Shown: positions 34,420-43,055, numbered from the stretch's first letter. The stretch: 64,000 nt of DNA from Cyclobacterium qasimii M12-11B (GCF_000427295.1 NZ_ATNM01000064.1:124001-188000); one strand, 5' to 3'. Numbers and translations are program-made. Notes: generated by a model from the letters alone, not told the origin.

Positions 34420-35238
34420 CTACGCTAAGAAAAGTGATGCAATTCCCAATACCTGATCTTTGTTTAAAGGCTCATCCCAGCCTTCAGTTACAGCTGCGGA
34501 ATCAATACCTGTCAATTGAGTAACATCTACACCTCCGTGCATTACATTTTCTTCACCATCATATATGGCCTGGGTAGCAGCAGGTAAAGTACCATTTGAT
34601 CCTTCGGTAATCCAGCCTTTAATACTATCATGTCCTTTCTTGGTACGAAGTCTTCTCACCATAGAGGCATGTCTGGCTTCTACAGAATGTATAGAAAGTG
34701 CAGCAGTAAGAACCACATCATTTTCCATAACATTGCCAGCTTGACCTTTATAAGCCCTCACACCTGTATCCTCAAATGCTTGAGACAAGGCCAGAAAAGT
34801 AGGATAATCAGTAAATGGAGAGAAATTTCCACCTGCAGTAAAGTCAAACGCAGGTTCCATCACTGGATCTCCACCCAATACATTCCCTACTACTTCAGTC
34901 AAAAAGTTAACGTGAGCCAACTCATGGTCTCTGATTTTCTCAAAAATCGCCATGTCTGCTCCCTCGATCACACCTGCATCTAAGCCCATTTGATAGTACC
35001 TATATTCCAAGTGTTCCAAAGTCAATGCATAATTCAATACGCCAATCAGGCTTTCAGTATCTGCTTTGGCTACTTTTGGCAAGGCGGACAAAATTCCTAG
35101 TGGAACCGCAGCCATAGCCATTTTTTTGCTCATGTCACCAAATTTGTGAAAAGCCTCTCTTCTAGAAAAAAACAATTCTTTTTGATCCGAATTCTGAGTA
35201 TCCGGACACATTTTATCTAATAATTTCAATAAGTTCAT
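34420..35238 (-). CDS. ferritin-like domain protein, probably Tat-exported (paralog 2)
   Basis: 272 residues. FSRREAFHKFGDMSKKMAM near residues 24-42, followed by a hydrophobic stretch, looks like a late twin-arginine signal. The remainder is a four-helix ferritin-like bundle. Candidate di-iron residues are LEHLEYRYY, IRDHELAHVNFL (Glu-x-x-His), QAFEDTGVRAYKG and SVEARHASMVRR. This resembles desiccation-related/Pcc13-62-type ferritin-like proteins of Bacteroidota, whose activity is not settled. It starts 24 bases after the related upstream gene, so the two are co-transcribed, and a terminator follows. It may form a hetero-oligomer with its neighbour. Confidence 0.8.
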   Translation of the reverse strand: MNLLKLLDKMCPDTQNSDQKELFFSRREAFHKFGDMSKKMAMAAVPLGILSALPKVAKADTESLIGVLNYALTLEHLEYRYYQMGLDAGVIEGADMAIFEKIRDHELAHVNFLTEVVGNVLGGDPVMEPAFDFTAGGNFSPFTDYPTFLALSQAFEDTGVRAYKGQAGNVMENDVVLTAALSIHSVEARHASMVRRLRTKKGHDSIKGWITEGSNGTLPAATQAIYDGEENVMHGGVDVTQLTGIDSAAVTEGWDEPLNKDQVLGIASLFLA

Positions 35239-35262
35239 GTCTATTTTAGTTTAGGTTAAATA

Positions 35263-35964
35263 TTAGCTTGGCAATTGGCTGAAGTCAATTGGAGTGGTCA
35301 CATAAGTACTCGCTGCAGAAAGAACTTCTGAGAAGCTGAGTGTGCGTTCCAGACCATTGGCATCAATCAAATCGTCTCCAGCAAAATCTGTGGAACCTGG
35401 ATTCAATAAATCCCTGATTGCTGCTGCATGTCTTGCTTCCACTGAAACAATTTTACCGGCAATTAATAAATAGCCTGCGTCCTGAATAAACTTTCCTGCG
35501 CCATTATAGGCAGCCACACCTAAATCTTCAAAAGTTTTAGCTGCACCCAAAACTGACATTCTGTCGTCAAAATCAATTGCGCTGAAGTCCACTTCTAAAT
35601 CTGCAATTGCCGAAGCTCCTAAAGCTGCTTTAAAAAATTCTTTATGAGCTCTTTCATGTTTTTCAAGGTCTGCCATGATTTGCTTTTCTTCCGCATTCGC
35701 ATTGGCGAAATATCCTCCTTGTATTACTGTTGCGTAAAAAGCTGCTTCTAATTGCTCAAGGGCATAGGCATAATTTAATATACCAATATCACCTGAACCT
35801 AACATCACACCATCTTCCATCATAGGAGGCATGTAATCCTCATCATCATTACATCCGACCATAAACAATCCAGCCGCGGCAATGGATAAAGAACCTTTTT
35901 GAAGGAACTTCCTACGATTGGCGTCTTTCACCAGTCCCTGCGGTTTAATCAAATCATTTTTCAT
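35263..35964 (-). CDS. ferritin-like domain Tat lipoprotein (paralog 1)
   Basis: 233 residues. NRRKFLQKGSLSIAAAGLFM followed by VGC gives a combined twin-arginine signal and lipobox, so a folded lipoprotein is expected. The bundle shows ALEQLEAAFYATV, LEKHERAHKEFF, TFEDLGVAAYNGAG and SVEARHAAAIRDLL, the same four-helix pattern and candidate di-iron Glu and His residues as the downstream paralog. Export through Tat fits loading of a metal cofactor in the cytoplasm. It is the first gene of the two-gene operon. Function is unknown; redox or stress protection is a guess. Confidence 0.82.
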   Translation of the reverse strand: MKNDLIKPQGLVKDANRRKFLQKGSLSIAAAGLFMVGCNDDEDYMPPMMEDGVMLGSGDIGILNYAYALEQLEAAFYATVIQGGYFANANAEEKQIMADLEKHERAHKEFFKAALGASAIADLEVDFSAIDFDDRMSVLGAAKTFEDLGVAAYNGAGKFIQDAGYLLIAGKIVSVEARHAAAIRDLLNPGSTDFAGDDLIDANGLERTLSFSEVLSAASTYVTTPIDFSQLPS

Positions 35965-36132
35965 TTTCTTAAAGTTTAGGTAAATAATTCGGTTTCGTTT
36001 TCATCATAAATTGTCAATCGAATCGATGATTGATTTGTATGACTTATTTGATAAGAGTTACGAACCAAATGATCCCTTTGGATTTAGGGGGCGGTAAAAT
36101 TTTTTATAAAAAATGGCTGAGATGAAGCAATT

Positions 36133-36172
36133 ATTAAAAAAAACCCTGCTAAATCACGTTTAACAGGGTTTT
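36133..36172 (-). terminator. terminator after the 521-residue gene
   Basis: AAACCCTG (36141-36148) and CAGGGTTT (36164-36171) form a stem extended by TAAA/TTTA beyond one mismatch. On the minus strand it is followed by a long U-run (A-run ending at 36143). The remainder of 35965-36296 holds no gene. Confidence 0.75.
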
Positions 36173-36296
36173 TATTAGGCATTAAAATATTTAAAATAAT
36201 ATATTAAAATCCACAAGTGAGGCACAAAACAGGTATTTATCACATATAGGACTCTCAATTCATACGCTTTACCTAACGGTATTTGATTATAAAGAG

Positions 36297-37862
36297 CTAT
36301 TCATAACCATGGTAAAGGTACAATGCGCCATAAGTCCAGTTTGGACCTGCCATGCCTGGATAATTAATCCTATCCATCATCAAGGCCACATAGCGAAAAG
36401 GGTAACCTTCCGGCAATTGGACCACATTGGGCCAAACTCTTGTTCCTGAAACTTCATCCCAAGGCGGTAAGTCCATTTTCAATGTACCAACCCCTTTCAA
36501 ATCAGGATAAGTATAAATGAAAATTTCTCTCTCCGAACTTCCAGAAAAACAATACAAGCGATCACCTATTTTCTGAATCGATGTTCCCGTAGAATTATGG
36601 GCAACTGGTCCGGCAATCTTTACATAACCTTTGTTCCAATGATCTGACTCCATAACAATTGCTTTGTAGCCACCTTCATTGACACAGGTCAAAATCCTCC
36701 ATTTGCTTTCCTCACTGTCATAAAGAATATGTGGATCCTCCACATCTCCCACTACTCCAAAAGGAACTGCCTCCATCACCGAAAAACCAAACCTTGGATC
36801 TCTATCACTTCTTACTGCCAATAACTGCTTCTTTTCTTTTTCAATATTGGCATAGGCACTGAAACCTGTGGTGATTCCTTTCCAATCTTTATCCTTTCGG
36901 TCAAAAAAGATGTGCGAGGCAACTTCATTTCTCAAAAGTCCATCCTTGCGATCAAAAAGAATAACTCCTTCTAGTTTAATGTCGAACACAGATGGATTCA
37001 TACTGAAAACACCCTGTACATGATGTGGCAACGCCCTACCTCTTATAGACATGGTGTACCACAAACGCCCCTGATCCAAAAAAGGGGAACCATCCTCATA
37101 AGTGATCGCACGAATGTCGGCCAAGCCCACTCCTGCGGTAAGTCCCATCAATACCCTATCTATTTTAATTTCCCCTGAGTCAAGTCCTACATAAAGGTGG
37201 GATTGAAAAGCATGCAAATATTCTTTTTTACGCAAATCTATTAAAGCATTGAAATCAGATTGTCCTATGACCTCAGGCAGTCCCTGATCTTTCAAATACA
37301 GGACTAACCCACTCCCAAGCATTTGCAGGTATAGCGTTCCATTTAAGGAGGTGTTTTCAGAAAGGTTAACAGCGATTGACTCTTCAGTGCTCATGCCATC
37401 CTTGTCGGTAAAGTGTAGCCTTGCATCCTCGATTTTTTGTTCATTGAACTTCACCTTAATGGTTAACTGCTCCTTGGTATTGGTTCCGGAAAATGAAAAC
37501 CCAATTGCTCCTTTACCAAAACATGAGGCCAAATCAATCGAATAGGTCGCTACTGGATTGAAGCCTCCAAACCAAATGTTTGTTTCTGTTTTTGCTTGGG
37601 ATTGAACGGTTAATTGATCGGACTTTATAGATACTTTTGAACTATCCGGGAAATTGTGGGTAATAGGGTGCATGACAGATAACCCAGTGATTTTTTCTGG
37701 CCAAATACCCGCGAGAGGTATGGTCTGGTCCTCATCAAAAACCAACCTTTTGGAAGCTTGCCGGGTAAATTTTATTTCATCAGGGCTGGTTTGTGCCTGG
37801 AGAGGGATTCCATAGAGACTCATCCAAAGCATAAAGAAACATACGAATTCAAACAATCTCAT
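36297..37862 (-). CDS. secreted protein, probable five-bladed-propeller glycosidase-like C-terminus
   Basis: 521 residues with signal peptide (FEFVCFFMLWMSLYGIPLQA). Residues ~30-230 are beta-rich and unrecognised. Residues ~240-521 have repeated segments of the kind seen in GH43/GH32/GH130-like propellers: YEDGSPFLDQGRLWYTMSIR, EDPHILYDSEESKWRIL, HNSTGTSIQKIGDRLYCFSG and EVSGTRVWPNVV. I cannot place the catalytic acids with confidence, so it may bind rather than cleave sugar. It stands between the ferritin-like operon and the GyrI-like gene; no SusCD pair is adjacent on this side. The fold is inferred. Confidence 0.6.
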   Translation of the reverse strand: MRLFEFVCFFMLWMSLYGIPLQAQTSPDEIKFTRQASKRLVFDEDQTIPLAGIWPEKITGLSVMHPITHNFPDSSKVSIKSDQLTVQSQAKTETNIWFGGFNPVATYSIDLASCFGKGAIGFSFSGTNTKEQLTIKVKFNEQKIEDARLHFTDKDGMSTEESIAVNLSENTSLNGTLYLQMLGSGLVLYLKDQGLPEVIGQSDFNALIDLRKKEYLHAFQSHLYVGLDSGEIKIDRVLMGLTAGVGLADIRAITYEDGSPFLDQGRLWYTMSIRGRALPHHVQGVFSMNPSVFDIKLEGVILFDRKDGLLRNEVASHIFFDRKDKDWKGITTGFSAYANIEKEKKQLLAVRSDRDPRFGFSVMEAVPFGVVGDVEDPHILYDSEESKWRILTCVNEGGYKAIVMESDHWNKGYVKIAGPVAHNSTGTSIQKIGDRLYCFSGSSEREIFIYTYPDLKGVGTLKMDLPPWDEVSGTRVWPNVVQLPEGYPFRYVALMMDRINYPGMAGPNWTYGALYLYHGYE

Positions 37863-37901
37863 GGGCTATTATATAAATTGGGTTATTGTTTTTGAAACAG
37901 T

Positions 37902-38537
37902 TTAAGCATCACTTTTGACCTTAAATCTCAGCACCGTTTTTAACTTTTCGACTGGTACTTTCCTAAAATCGGTGAGGTATATTTCTCTATGGGTTTTTGA
38001 AAGCCTTTCCAAACCCGCTTCTTTTGCATAAGCTTCCATTGTAGCGAAGGATTCGGCCTCATTGTCATAACTTCCTACATGCAACATCTGTAAGCAAGGA
38101 CCTTCCTCAATGGTTTCAAACCTGGCATTTTCTAATAAAGGCTGTGGCTTTTTCTTTTTTGTCACCGCCAACATCTCTTCATAAAAGGAATCTTCCACAA
38201 AATTAGGTTGACGAATCATAATGGTAAATACCAAATCATCTTTATTGATGGTTCCATCAAATTTGGCCTTTGCAGCGGCATTAATGTCCCAATCCCCTTC
38301 AAGTGGGTAAACGGTATAATCTTGATAACCTTTGGGTGGGTCACCGACCTTTTTGAGGGTCATTTTAATGGCATAAGACAATGAATAGAGAACCGAAATA
38401 CAATCTGAGAACTCGCTGCTATTGGGATTTCCTTCTCCCGAAATGCTGATAAACTTAAATGCGGGTATACTTACCTTTTCCGGCTTGGCTTTGGGTAAAT
38501 AAAGCTCTTTTTCGGATTTCCTCCATTCATATTTCAT
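37902..38537 (-). CDS. GyrI-like small-molecule-binding protein
   Basis: 211 residues, no signal peptide. SIPAFKFISISGEGNPNS near the N-terminus, the internal YPLEGDWD, and the C-terminal GPCLQMLHVGSYDNEAESF are the standard SOUL/GyrI-like (AraC effector-binding) segments. The family binds small hydrophobic ligands and some members hydrolyse cyclopropanoid or other reactive compounds. There is no DNA-binding domain, so it is a stand-alone ligand-binding protein. It lies 39 bases upstream of the 521-residue gene on the same strand. Confidence 0.82.
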   Translation of the reverse strand: MKYEWRKSEKELYLPKAKPEKVSIPAFKFISISGEGNPNSSEFSDCISVLYSLSYAIKMTLKKVGDPPKGYQDYTVYPLEGDWDINAAAKAKFDGTINKDDLVFTIMIRQPNFVEDSFYEEMLAVTKKKKPQPLLENARFETIEEGPCLQMLHVGSYDNEAESFATMEAYAKEAGLERLSKTHREIYLTDFRKVPVEKLKTVLRFKVKSDA

Positions 38538-38730
38538 GGTGCATTTGGGTTGATGTTGGAAACAACAGTTTGATTCAGCCAGCCATTTTTGCTTGTGCCT
38601 TAATTTCGTTCAATTTACCCATTCCCCTTTAAAAAGTAAAAATATTCCTCTCCGAAAAAAGAGCTAACACAATTCTAAATTTAAATACCAACCTACCTTG
38701 GTCAAAACAAAACTATCAGAGCACTTAACA

Positions 38731-38776
38731 AAAAAAGGAAGCCATACAAAGCATTCTGCTTTGTATGGCTTCTTTT
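38731..38776 (-). terminator. terminator of the DoxX-MarR-nitroreductase operon
   Basis: GAAGCCATACAAAGC (38738-38752) and GCTTTGTATGGCTTC (38758-38772) form a perfect 15-bp stem with a five-base loop. A-runs at 38731-38736 give a U-run on the minus strand, 50 bases past the nitroreductase stop. Confidence 0.88.
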
Positions 38777-38823
38777 CAAAATAACAATTAAAATACAAAC
38801 GTAGTCTTCGAGTGACTACTCCA

Positions 38824-39456
38824 TTAATCCAATACAGTCACTAAATCCTCTTTGCTTTTTCTAACTTTTTTGAGGTTAACTAACCAATCTTTTTCACTGT
38901 CTCTGTATCCTAGCGGAAGCACAACACAACTTCTAAGTCCTTTTTCCCTCAATCCTAAAATCTTGTCAAGTGCATCCGCATCAAAACCTTCCATGGGTGT
39001 GCTGTCTACCCCTTCAAATGCGGCAGCAGTAATGGCCTGTGAAAAGGCGATATAGGCTTGCTTGGCCGCATGGTTAAAATTCTCCTCAGCCGATCTGTTT
39101 GGATAGGTAGCGAGCAGTTGTTTTCTATAGTTTTCCCAGCCTTCATTGGTAAAGCCTCTTTCCTTATTGGTAAGGTCAAACATTTTATTGATTCGCTCCT
39201 CGGTATAGGTATCCCAAGCTGCAAAAACCAACAAATGAGAACAGTCGGTAACTACTGATTGATTCCAGGCAATCGGCCTAATTTGTTCTTTAATTTCCTG
39301 ATTGGTGATTACGATCACCTCAAACGGTTGCAAACCACTTGAGGTGGGTGCTAGTGAAATTGCTTCTATTATATTGTCCACCTTCTCTTGCGCTATTTTT
39401 TTACCATTCATGGCTTTAGCAGCATATCTCCAATTCAATTTGTCAATTAATTCCAT
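38824..39456 (-). CDS. nitroreductase family oxidoreductase (NfsB-like)
   Basis: 210 residues of the FMN-dependent nitroreductase fold. KLNWRYAAKAMNGKKI at the start supplies the phosphate-binding Arg/Ala region, followed by ISLAPTSSGLQPFEVIVITN, with DSTPMEGFD and the end GLREKGLRSCVVLPLGYRDSEKDWL. These proteins reduce nitro compounds, quinones or other electrophiles with NAD(P)H in the cytoplasm. It is the third gene of an operon, 10 bases after the MarR gene, so its expression is probably set by that redox-sensing regulator. A strong terminator follows. Confidence 0.9.
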   Translation of the reverse strand: MELIDKLNWRYAAKAMNGKKIAQEKVDNIIEAISLAPTSSGLQPFEVIVITNQEIKEQIRPIAWNQSVVTDCSHLLVFAAWDTYTEERINKMFDLTNKERGFTNEGWENYRKQLLATYPNRSAEENFNHAAKQAYIAFSQAITAAAFEGVDSTPMEGFDADALDKILGLREKGLRSCVVLPLGYRDSEKDWLVNLKKVRKSKEDLVTVLD

Positions 39457-39466
39457 TTTACTAAAT

Positions 39467-39934
39467 CTATTTACTTTCGTTTTGATTATTATTTTTTGAA
39501 AGGATTTTCATCCAGGTATTTAACATTGACCTCAGTCCAGCGATTTCATCTATTTCTATGCCTTCAGCGGATAAATTTTCAAGCATTTTTTCAGGGATAG
39601 GCAAAGCTTGAATCTTCAATTTTGCTCCTTCCTCTGTTAAGGATACAATTACACTTCTTTCATCTGCGGTTGAACGAAGACGTTTAATTAGCCCCATTCC
39701 TTCGATCCGTTTAAGTAGTGGAGAAAGCGTATTGGTGTCCAATAACAATTTCTCTTTGATCTGATTTACACTTATTCCATCGGACTCCCACAGTACCATC
39801 AACACCAGGTATTGTGGGTAGGTCAGGTTCAACTTGCTTAAAAAAGGCTTGTAAGCCTTTGTTATTAGCCGTGAGACGGAATAGAAAGGAAAACAGATTT
39901 GATTCTTTAATTCTAGTTGTGAAGCATCCATCAA
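39467..39934 (-). CDS. MarR-family regulator, OhrR-like with N-terminal cysteine
   Basis: 155 residues. The winged helix-turn-helix spans ~35-105 (LTYPQYLVLMVLWESDG, LLLDTNTLSPLLKRIEGMGL, TADERSVIVSLTEEG). Cys14 in NQICFPFYSVSR sits where OhrR repressors carry their peroxide-sensing cysteine. This suggests that organic hydroperoxide or electrophile stress releases it from DNA. The start codon overlaps the stop of the DoxX gene (ATGA), so translation is coupled, and the nitroreductase gene follows by 10 bases. The OhrR assignment rests on the cysteine context; a general MarR repressor is the alternative. Confidence 0.88.
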   Translation of the reverse strand: MMDASQLELKNQICFPFYSVSRLITKAYKPFLSKLNLTYPQYLVLMVLWESDGISVNQIKEKLLLDTNTLSPLLKRIEGMGLIKRLRSTADERSVIVSLTEEGAKLKIQALPIPEKMLENLSAEGIEIDEIAGLRSMLNTWMKILSKNNNQNESK

Positions 39935-40356
39935 TTCTTAGTTTTTTTTGAGCGATAATCTGCCCATGATCCTGCTGACCAAAGGGCCCATACAATAAGC
40001 ACTGGTTGGAAGAAAAGACGGATCAAACGTGCCCTATCAGAATCCAAGGCTCCGAAAGCATCTTTACCATCCAGGTACTGCGCTATATTCCCTGGAAATA
40101 CCAAAAGAAAAAAAACGGCCAATGCCCATCCAAAATTCACCCGCTGTCTTTTCCAAAATGCCAAACCAAGTCCGAGTGCAATCTCTACATAGCCTGAAAG
40201 CACTACAACCAAATCCTTGCTGAAAGGCAGCCAATCCGGAACTTGCGCTTGGAAATCAATTCTGTTGAATGTCAAGTGACTAATTCCGGCATAAACCATA
40301 AATGCTGCCAGTATAAACCTGAAAATATTTTGTATCAATGAGGTCTGATTTTTCAT
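39931..40356 (-). CDS. DoxX family membrane protein
   Basis: 141 residues with about four membrane spans: IFRFILAAFMVYAGISHLTF, DLVVVLSGYVEIALGLGLAF, VNFGWALAVFFLLVFPGNIA and LFFQPVLIVWALWSAG. The first span with AGISHL and the second with GYVEIALGLGL are standard for DoxX/DoxD-like proteins. These often accompany redox-stress genes and in some species associate with superoxide or thiol systems. It is the first gene of the operon and overlaps the MarR-family gene by four bases, so the regulator likely controls its own operon through the promoter in 40357-40468. Confidence 0.85.
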   Translation of the reverse strand: MKNQTSLIQNIFRFILAAFMVYAGISHLTFNRIDFQAQVPDWLPFSKDLVVVLSGYVEIALGLGLAFWKRQRVNFGWALAVFFLLVFPGNIAQYLDGKDAFGALDSDRARLIRLFFQPVLIVWALWSAGSWADYRSKKTKN

Positions 40357-40468
40357 GTCTTTATTTTTAATCTTGCACGTTTATATCGTAAACGACATAA
40401 TAACACAAAAGGTTTCCTATGTCCGGTTTATTTATGAAATTTCAATTGTTTTGGCGAAAAACTACTTC

Positions 40469-41137
40469 TTAACGAACAAGCAATTCAGCTTGAAGCGTTT
40501 CTACGTCAGCTATCATTTGATTGATCGCCGTTTTGTTAAGCCCATTGTAAATGCCCCTAATATGACGCTCACCATCAATTAGTAATATGTTTTCGGTATG
40601 TAAGAAATCATCTGGCCCTTTTTCTAAGCCCATATCCTCTTCAACAAAAAATTGGTTTCTCCCTAATTCATATATTACATCCCTCTCTCCCGTGATCAAA
40701 TACCAGTTGTCACTCATTATGCCATTTTTTTCAGCATATTCTTTGAGTTCAGGGACACCATCCATTTCAGGGGTCACAGAATAGGACAGTAGCTGCAATT
40801 TCTCATTTTCCTTTAATTGCTCTTGGACCAGGTCCATATTGGCCATCATTTTAGGACATATGCCCGGGCAGGTAGTAAAGAAAAAATTTACTATACTGAT
40901 TTTATTGTCAAATACTTCCTCGGTGAGGGAATCACCCAATTGATTGACAAGACTGAATTTTGGTATTTGATGGAAATCTTCAGGGATTTCTTCCTTAGTA
41001 GAAAACCACTGAGGAGTAAAAGTAGCCTCTTCATAATAAGGCAAGGCCTCAATAGCTACCTGCTCGCTAGTTTTATCCTTAGCAGCTTCGCAGCCTGTAA
41101 CCATTAAAACGATTGATATAATTATTAATTTATTCAT
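40469..41137 (-). CDS. SCO1/SenC family copper chaperone lipoprotein
   Basis: 222 residues from the ATG at 41137; four more residues are possible upstream. The lipobox is MVTGC (Cys16). The thioredoxin-like domain carries TTCPGICP (Cys90, Cys94) and the third copper ligand His180 in DDFLHTENILLI, so copper binding should be intact. SCO proteins deliver copper to cytochrome oxidase CuA or act as periplasmic thiol reductases. Here the gene is the last of a six-gene operon headed by an ECF sigma factor, not next to oxidase genes, which suggests copper or redox stress handling. It overlaps the preceding gene by eight bases. Confidence 0.92.
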   Translation of the reverse strand: MNKLIIISIVLMVTGCEAAKDKTSEQVAIEALPYYEEATFTPQWFSTKEEIPEDFHQIPKFSLVNQLGDSLTEEVFDNKISIVNFFFTTCPGICPKMMANMDLVQEQLKENEKLQLLSYSVTPEMDGVPELKEYAEKNGIMSDNWYLITGERDVIYELGRNQFFVEEDMGLEKGPDDFLHTENILLIDGERHIRGIYNGLNKTAINQMIADVETLQAELLVR

Positions 41138-41732
41138 CCAAGACAACATTTTCTCCTACCAACTCATAACACAAACTCGCTCTTTTTAAACCATAGATAC
41201 GGCCATCCTTTGCTTCATAATTTACAAATAGTTTCCCATTTTCTCTCCATGCCTGCTGCAAGCCTTCCTCCTTACCCTCAACTATATGAAGTACTTTAAA
41301 AAGCTGACCACTGCTGTACCATTGTTTTTGAACCCCATGGACCAGACCGTTTTGAAAATTAGCTTCAGATCTTAGATTTCCATTGGACCACCAGGATTTA
41401 ACCATTCCATTCAATTTATTCCTTTCATAGTTGGCTTCAAAACTCAATAGACCATTTTCGAACCATCGTTGGAGCAAACCATCCCTTTTACCATTCAAAT
41501 AGGTGATTTCTTCTGATACTACTCCTTTTGAATAGGATGCAATCCCTTTCCCTGTAAATGGTTTTTCCTTATAATAAACAAGCCCCTGATTGGAATTCAG
41601 TACAAGTTCTTCATCCGAAACAATTTTCTCCAAGGCAACTGGTTTTAAAGCAGCACCATCAGGTATCCCTGCCGGAGCAATAAACCCAAGAACAAGCAAT
41701 GAGAACCATAATATCTGTTTAATTAATAGCAT
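41130..41732 (-). CDS. YwqK-family/MORN-like repeat secreted protein
   Basis: 200 residues with an N-terminal signal (ILWFSLLVLGFIAPAG). Residues ~55-185 consist of tandem ~22-residue YwqK/MORN-like repeats: FTGKGIASYSKGVV, GLLQRWFENGLLSFEANYE, GMVKSWWSNGNLRSEANFQ, GVQKQWYSSGQLFKVLHI and GLQQAWRENGKLFVNYEA. Databases often label this family toxin-antitoxin YwqK antitoxin, but no toxin gene is adjacent and export argues against that role. It overlaps the YHYH gene by 14 bases and the SCO gene by 8, so translation is coupled. The job may be scaffolding in the envelope; this is inference. Confidence 0.8.
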   Translation of the reverse strand: MLLIKQILWFSLLVLGFIAPAGIPDGAALKPVALEKIVSDEELVLNSNQGLVYYKEKPFTGKGIASYSKGVVSEEITYLNGKRDGLLQRWFENGLLSFEANYERNKLNGMVKSWWSNGNLRSEANFQNGLVHGVQKQWYSSGQLFKVLHIVEGKEEGLQQAWRENGKLFVNYEAKDGRIYGLKRASLCYELVGENVVLDE

Positions 41733-42534
41733 TTGGACGGCCTTGGTAATTCCCTGGAAAAAGAATGTAATATTTATTTAAATACAGTTCATTTTGGATA
41801 TGATAGTGGTATTCCTCCTTCTGATTGTACTTGGTGATAGCGGTATGCCCACCTGAACCATCAAGGTCATTGGGATAAGCTCCTGTACTTGCACATTTCC
41901 TGCCATACAAAAAGAATCCATCTGAAATAATCCCGATGAGATTATCGTCATCATCAGAAAAGGCCAGTGGCTCCAGGTGATAGTGGTAACTTTGAGGGCC
42001 GGTATGGGCACCATTGTAATCCAAAGAAGGAGCTGCATCATCCAAAGGCACACTTGGTCCCTCCTCATCATTGTAAATCATGGATCCGCTAACAGCTATA
42101 CCAATTGGTCCTAAACCTGTGGATGATGTAGAAGATGCTTTCTCAGGAATAGCAGGAACAATAAGTGTATAAGCCCCATTGAAATCATCAATATTTCCTG
42201 GAGCCATTTGCCCAAAACTGGTATAGGTAGGATTTACAAACAGTGGGTGATTTGCGGACGAAGCTTCTGTCACCAATAAATTCCCCCTTGGGTCTGTTGC
42301 TTCCCTTTTTGTGGTATTAGACCAATAGGGCGATGTATGATTGGGAAGTCCATTAGATTCTATAATAATCACATCCCCTTCCAACATTATAGTGGTGTTT
42401 TTTTCATCAAAAGCTGCAAAAGCAGTAGGTAATTCTGTTAATCTTTCTGAAGTAGCGCTTCCACCGTTACTACAAGAATAAAGCATAACTGCAATTAAAA
42501 TGACTACAACGCTATTGATCCTAAACTTTACCAT
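41719..42534 (-). CDS. YHYH-domain lipoprotein
   Basis: 271 residues. The signal peptide ends at MLYSC (Cys21). The YHYH domain (Pfam family named for the motif) is clear: QSYHYHLEPLAF and EEYHYHIQNELYL, with GIISDGFFLYGRKC between them and HTGPQ before. The clustered His and Tyr residues resemble a metal-binding site, but the family's function is unproven. Members often stand beside SCO proteins in marine bacteria, as here. It lies 41 bases downstream of the CnrX/Spy-like gene and overlaps the YwqK gene. I infer a periplasmic copper- or metal-related role. Confidence 0.88.
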   Translation of the reverse strand: MVKFRINSVVVILIAVMLYSCSNGGSATSERLTELPTAFAAFDEKNTTIMLEGDVIIIESNGLPNHTSPYWSNTTKREATDPRGNLLVTEASSANHPLFVNPTYTSFGQMAPGNIDDFNGAYTLIVPAIPEKASSTSSTGLGPIGIAVSGSMIYNDEEGPSVPLDDAAPSLDYNGAHTGPQSYHYHLEPLAFSDDDDNLIGIISDGFFLYGRKCASTGAYPNDLDGSGGHTAITKYNQKEEYHYHIQNELYLNKYYILFPGNYQGRPNAIN

Positions 42535-42575
42535 GCCTTTCCCTTTCCTTTCCTTCTACAAATATTTAGTAATGA

Positions 42576-43055
42576 TCAATCTCTGCGAGGAGGGGGCATT
42601 TTTTTACCATCACTAAACAAAACCTGTTGAATTTCTTCAACTATATCTCCGAATTTTTTTTGTTGATCTGGATCGCCCAGGTTTTTCAATTCCTCAAAAT
42701 GATTGAATGTTGTCTGAACTTTTCTGGCTTCTGTAGCCGCTATCTCATCAAGCTTGTTTTTTTTATCACCTTCATCAACGACAGGTAGCTTCAAGAAGTC
42801 AAAGTATTCCTTTACCAACCTTCTCTGCTTTTGCTCTAGCTTAGCCATTTCCATTTGATGGCTCATCGCTGAAGCATAGTACTTTTCTTTCTGAACCTCT
42901 GAAAGACCCAAATCCATACTGATTTTATCTTTCAAATCAGGATCTCCTCCCCCTTGTTGAAAAGGAAATCTTGGTCTCTGCCACAAAATAAAAGTCAAGA
43001 AGACATTAAGAATTAACAGACTTATAAATCCGATTTTATATACGTTGTTTCCCAT
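42576..43055 (-). CDS. CnrX/Spy-like periplasmic metal-sensor protein
   Basis: 159 residues. One N-terminal membrane anchor (IGFISLLILNVFLTFIL) is followed by a helical periplasmic domain (~40-150) like the CpxP/Spy/CnrX group: ISMDLGLSEVQKEKYYASAM, SHQMEMAKLEQKQRRL and VQTTFNHFEELKNLGD. His residues in SHQMEM and FNHFEEL with nearby Met and Glu could bind metal, as in CnrX. It overlaps the anti-sigma stop by one base. The trio sigma, small anti-sigma and anchored helical sensor matches CnrH-CnrY-CnrX of Cupriavidus in order of roles. The metal is unknown; copper is suggested by the SCO gene downstream. Confidence 0.75.
   Translation of the reverse strand: MGNNVYKIGFISLLILNVFLTFILWQRPRFPFQQGGGDPDLKDKISMDLGLSEVQKEKYYASAMSHQMEMAKLEQKQRRLVKEYFDFLKLPVVDEGDKKNKLDEIAATEARKVQTTFNHFEELKNLGDPDQQKKFGDIVEEIQQVLFSDGKKMPPPRRD

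Noticed and set aside
41130-41732. Reading the YwqK-repeat gene as an antitoxin of a toxin-antitoxin pair
   Set aside because: No toxin gene adjoins it, it has an export signal, and it overlaps YHYH and SCO genes, which indicates an envelope role.
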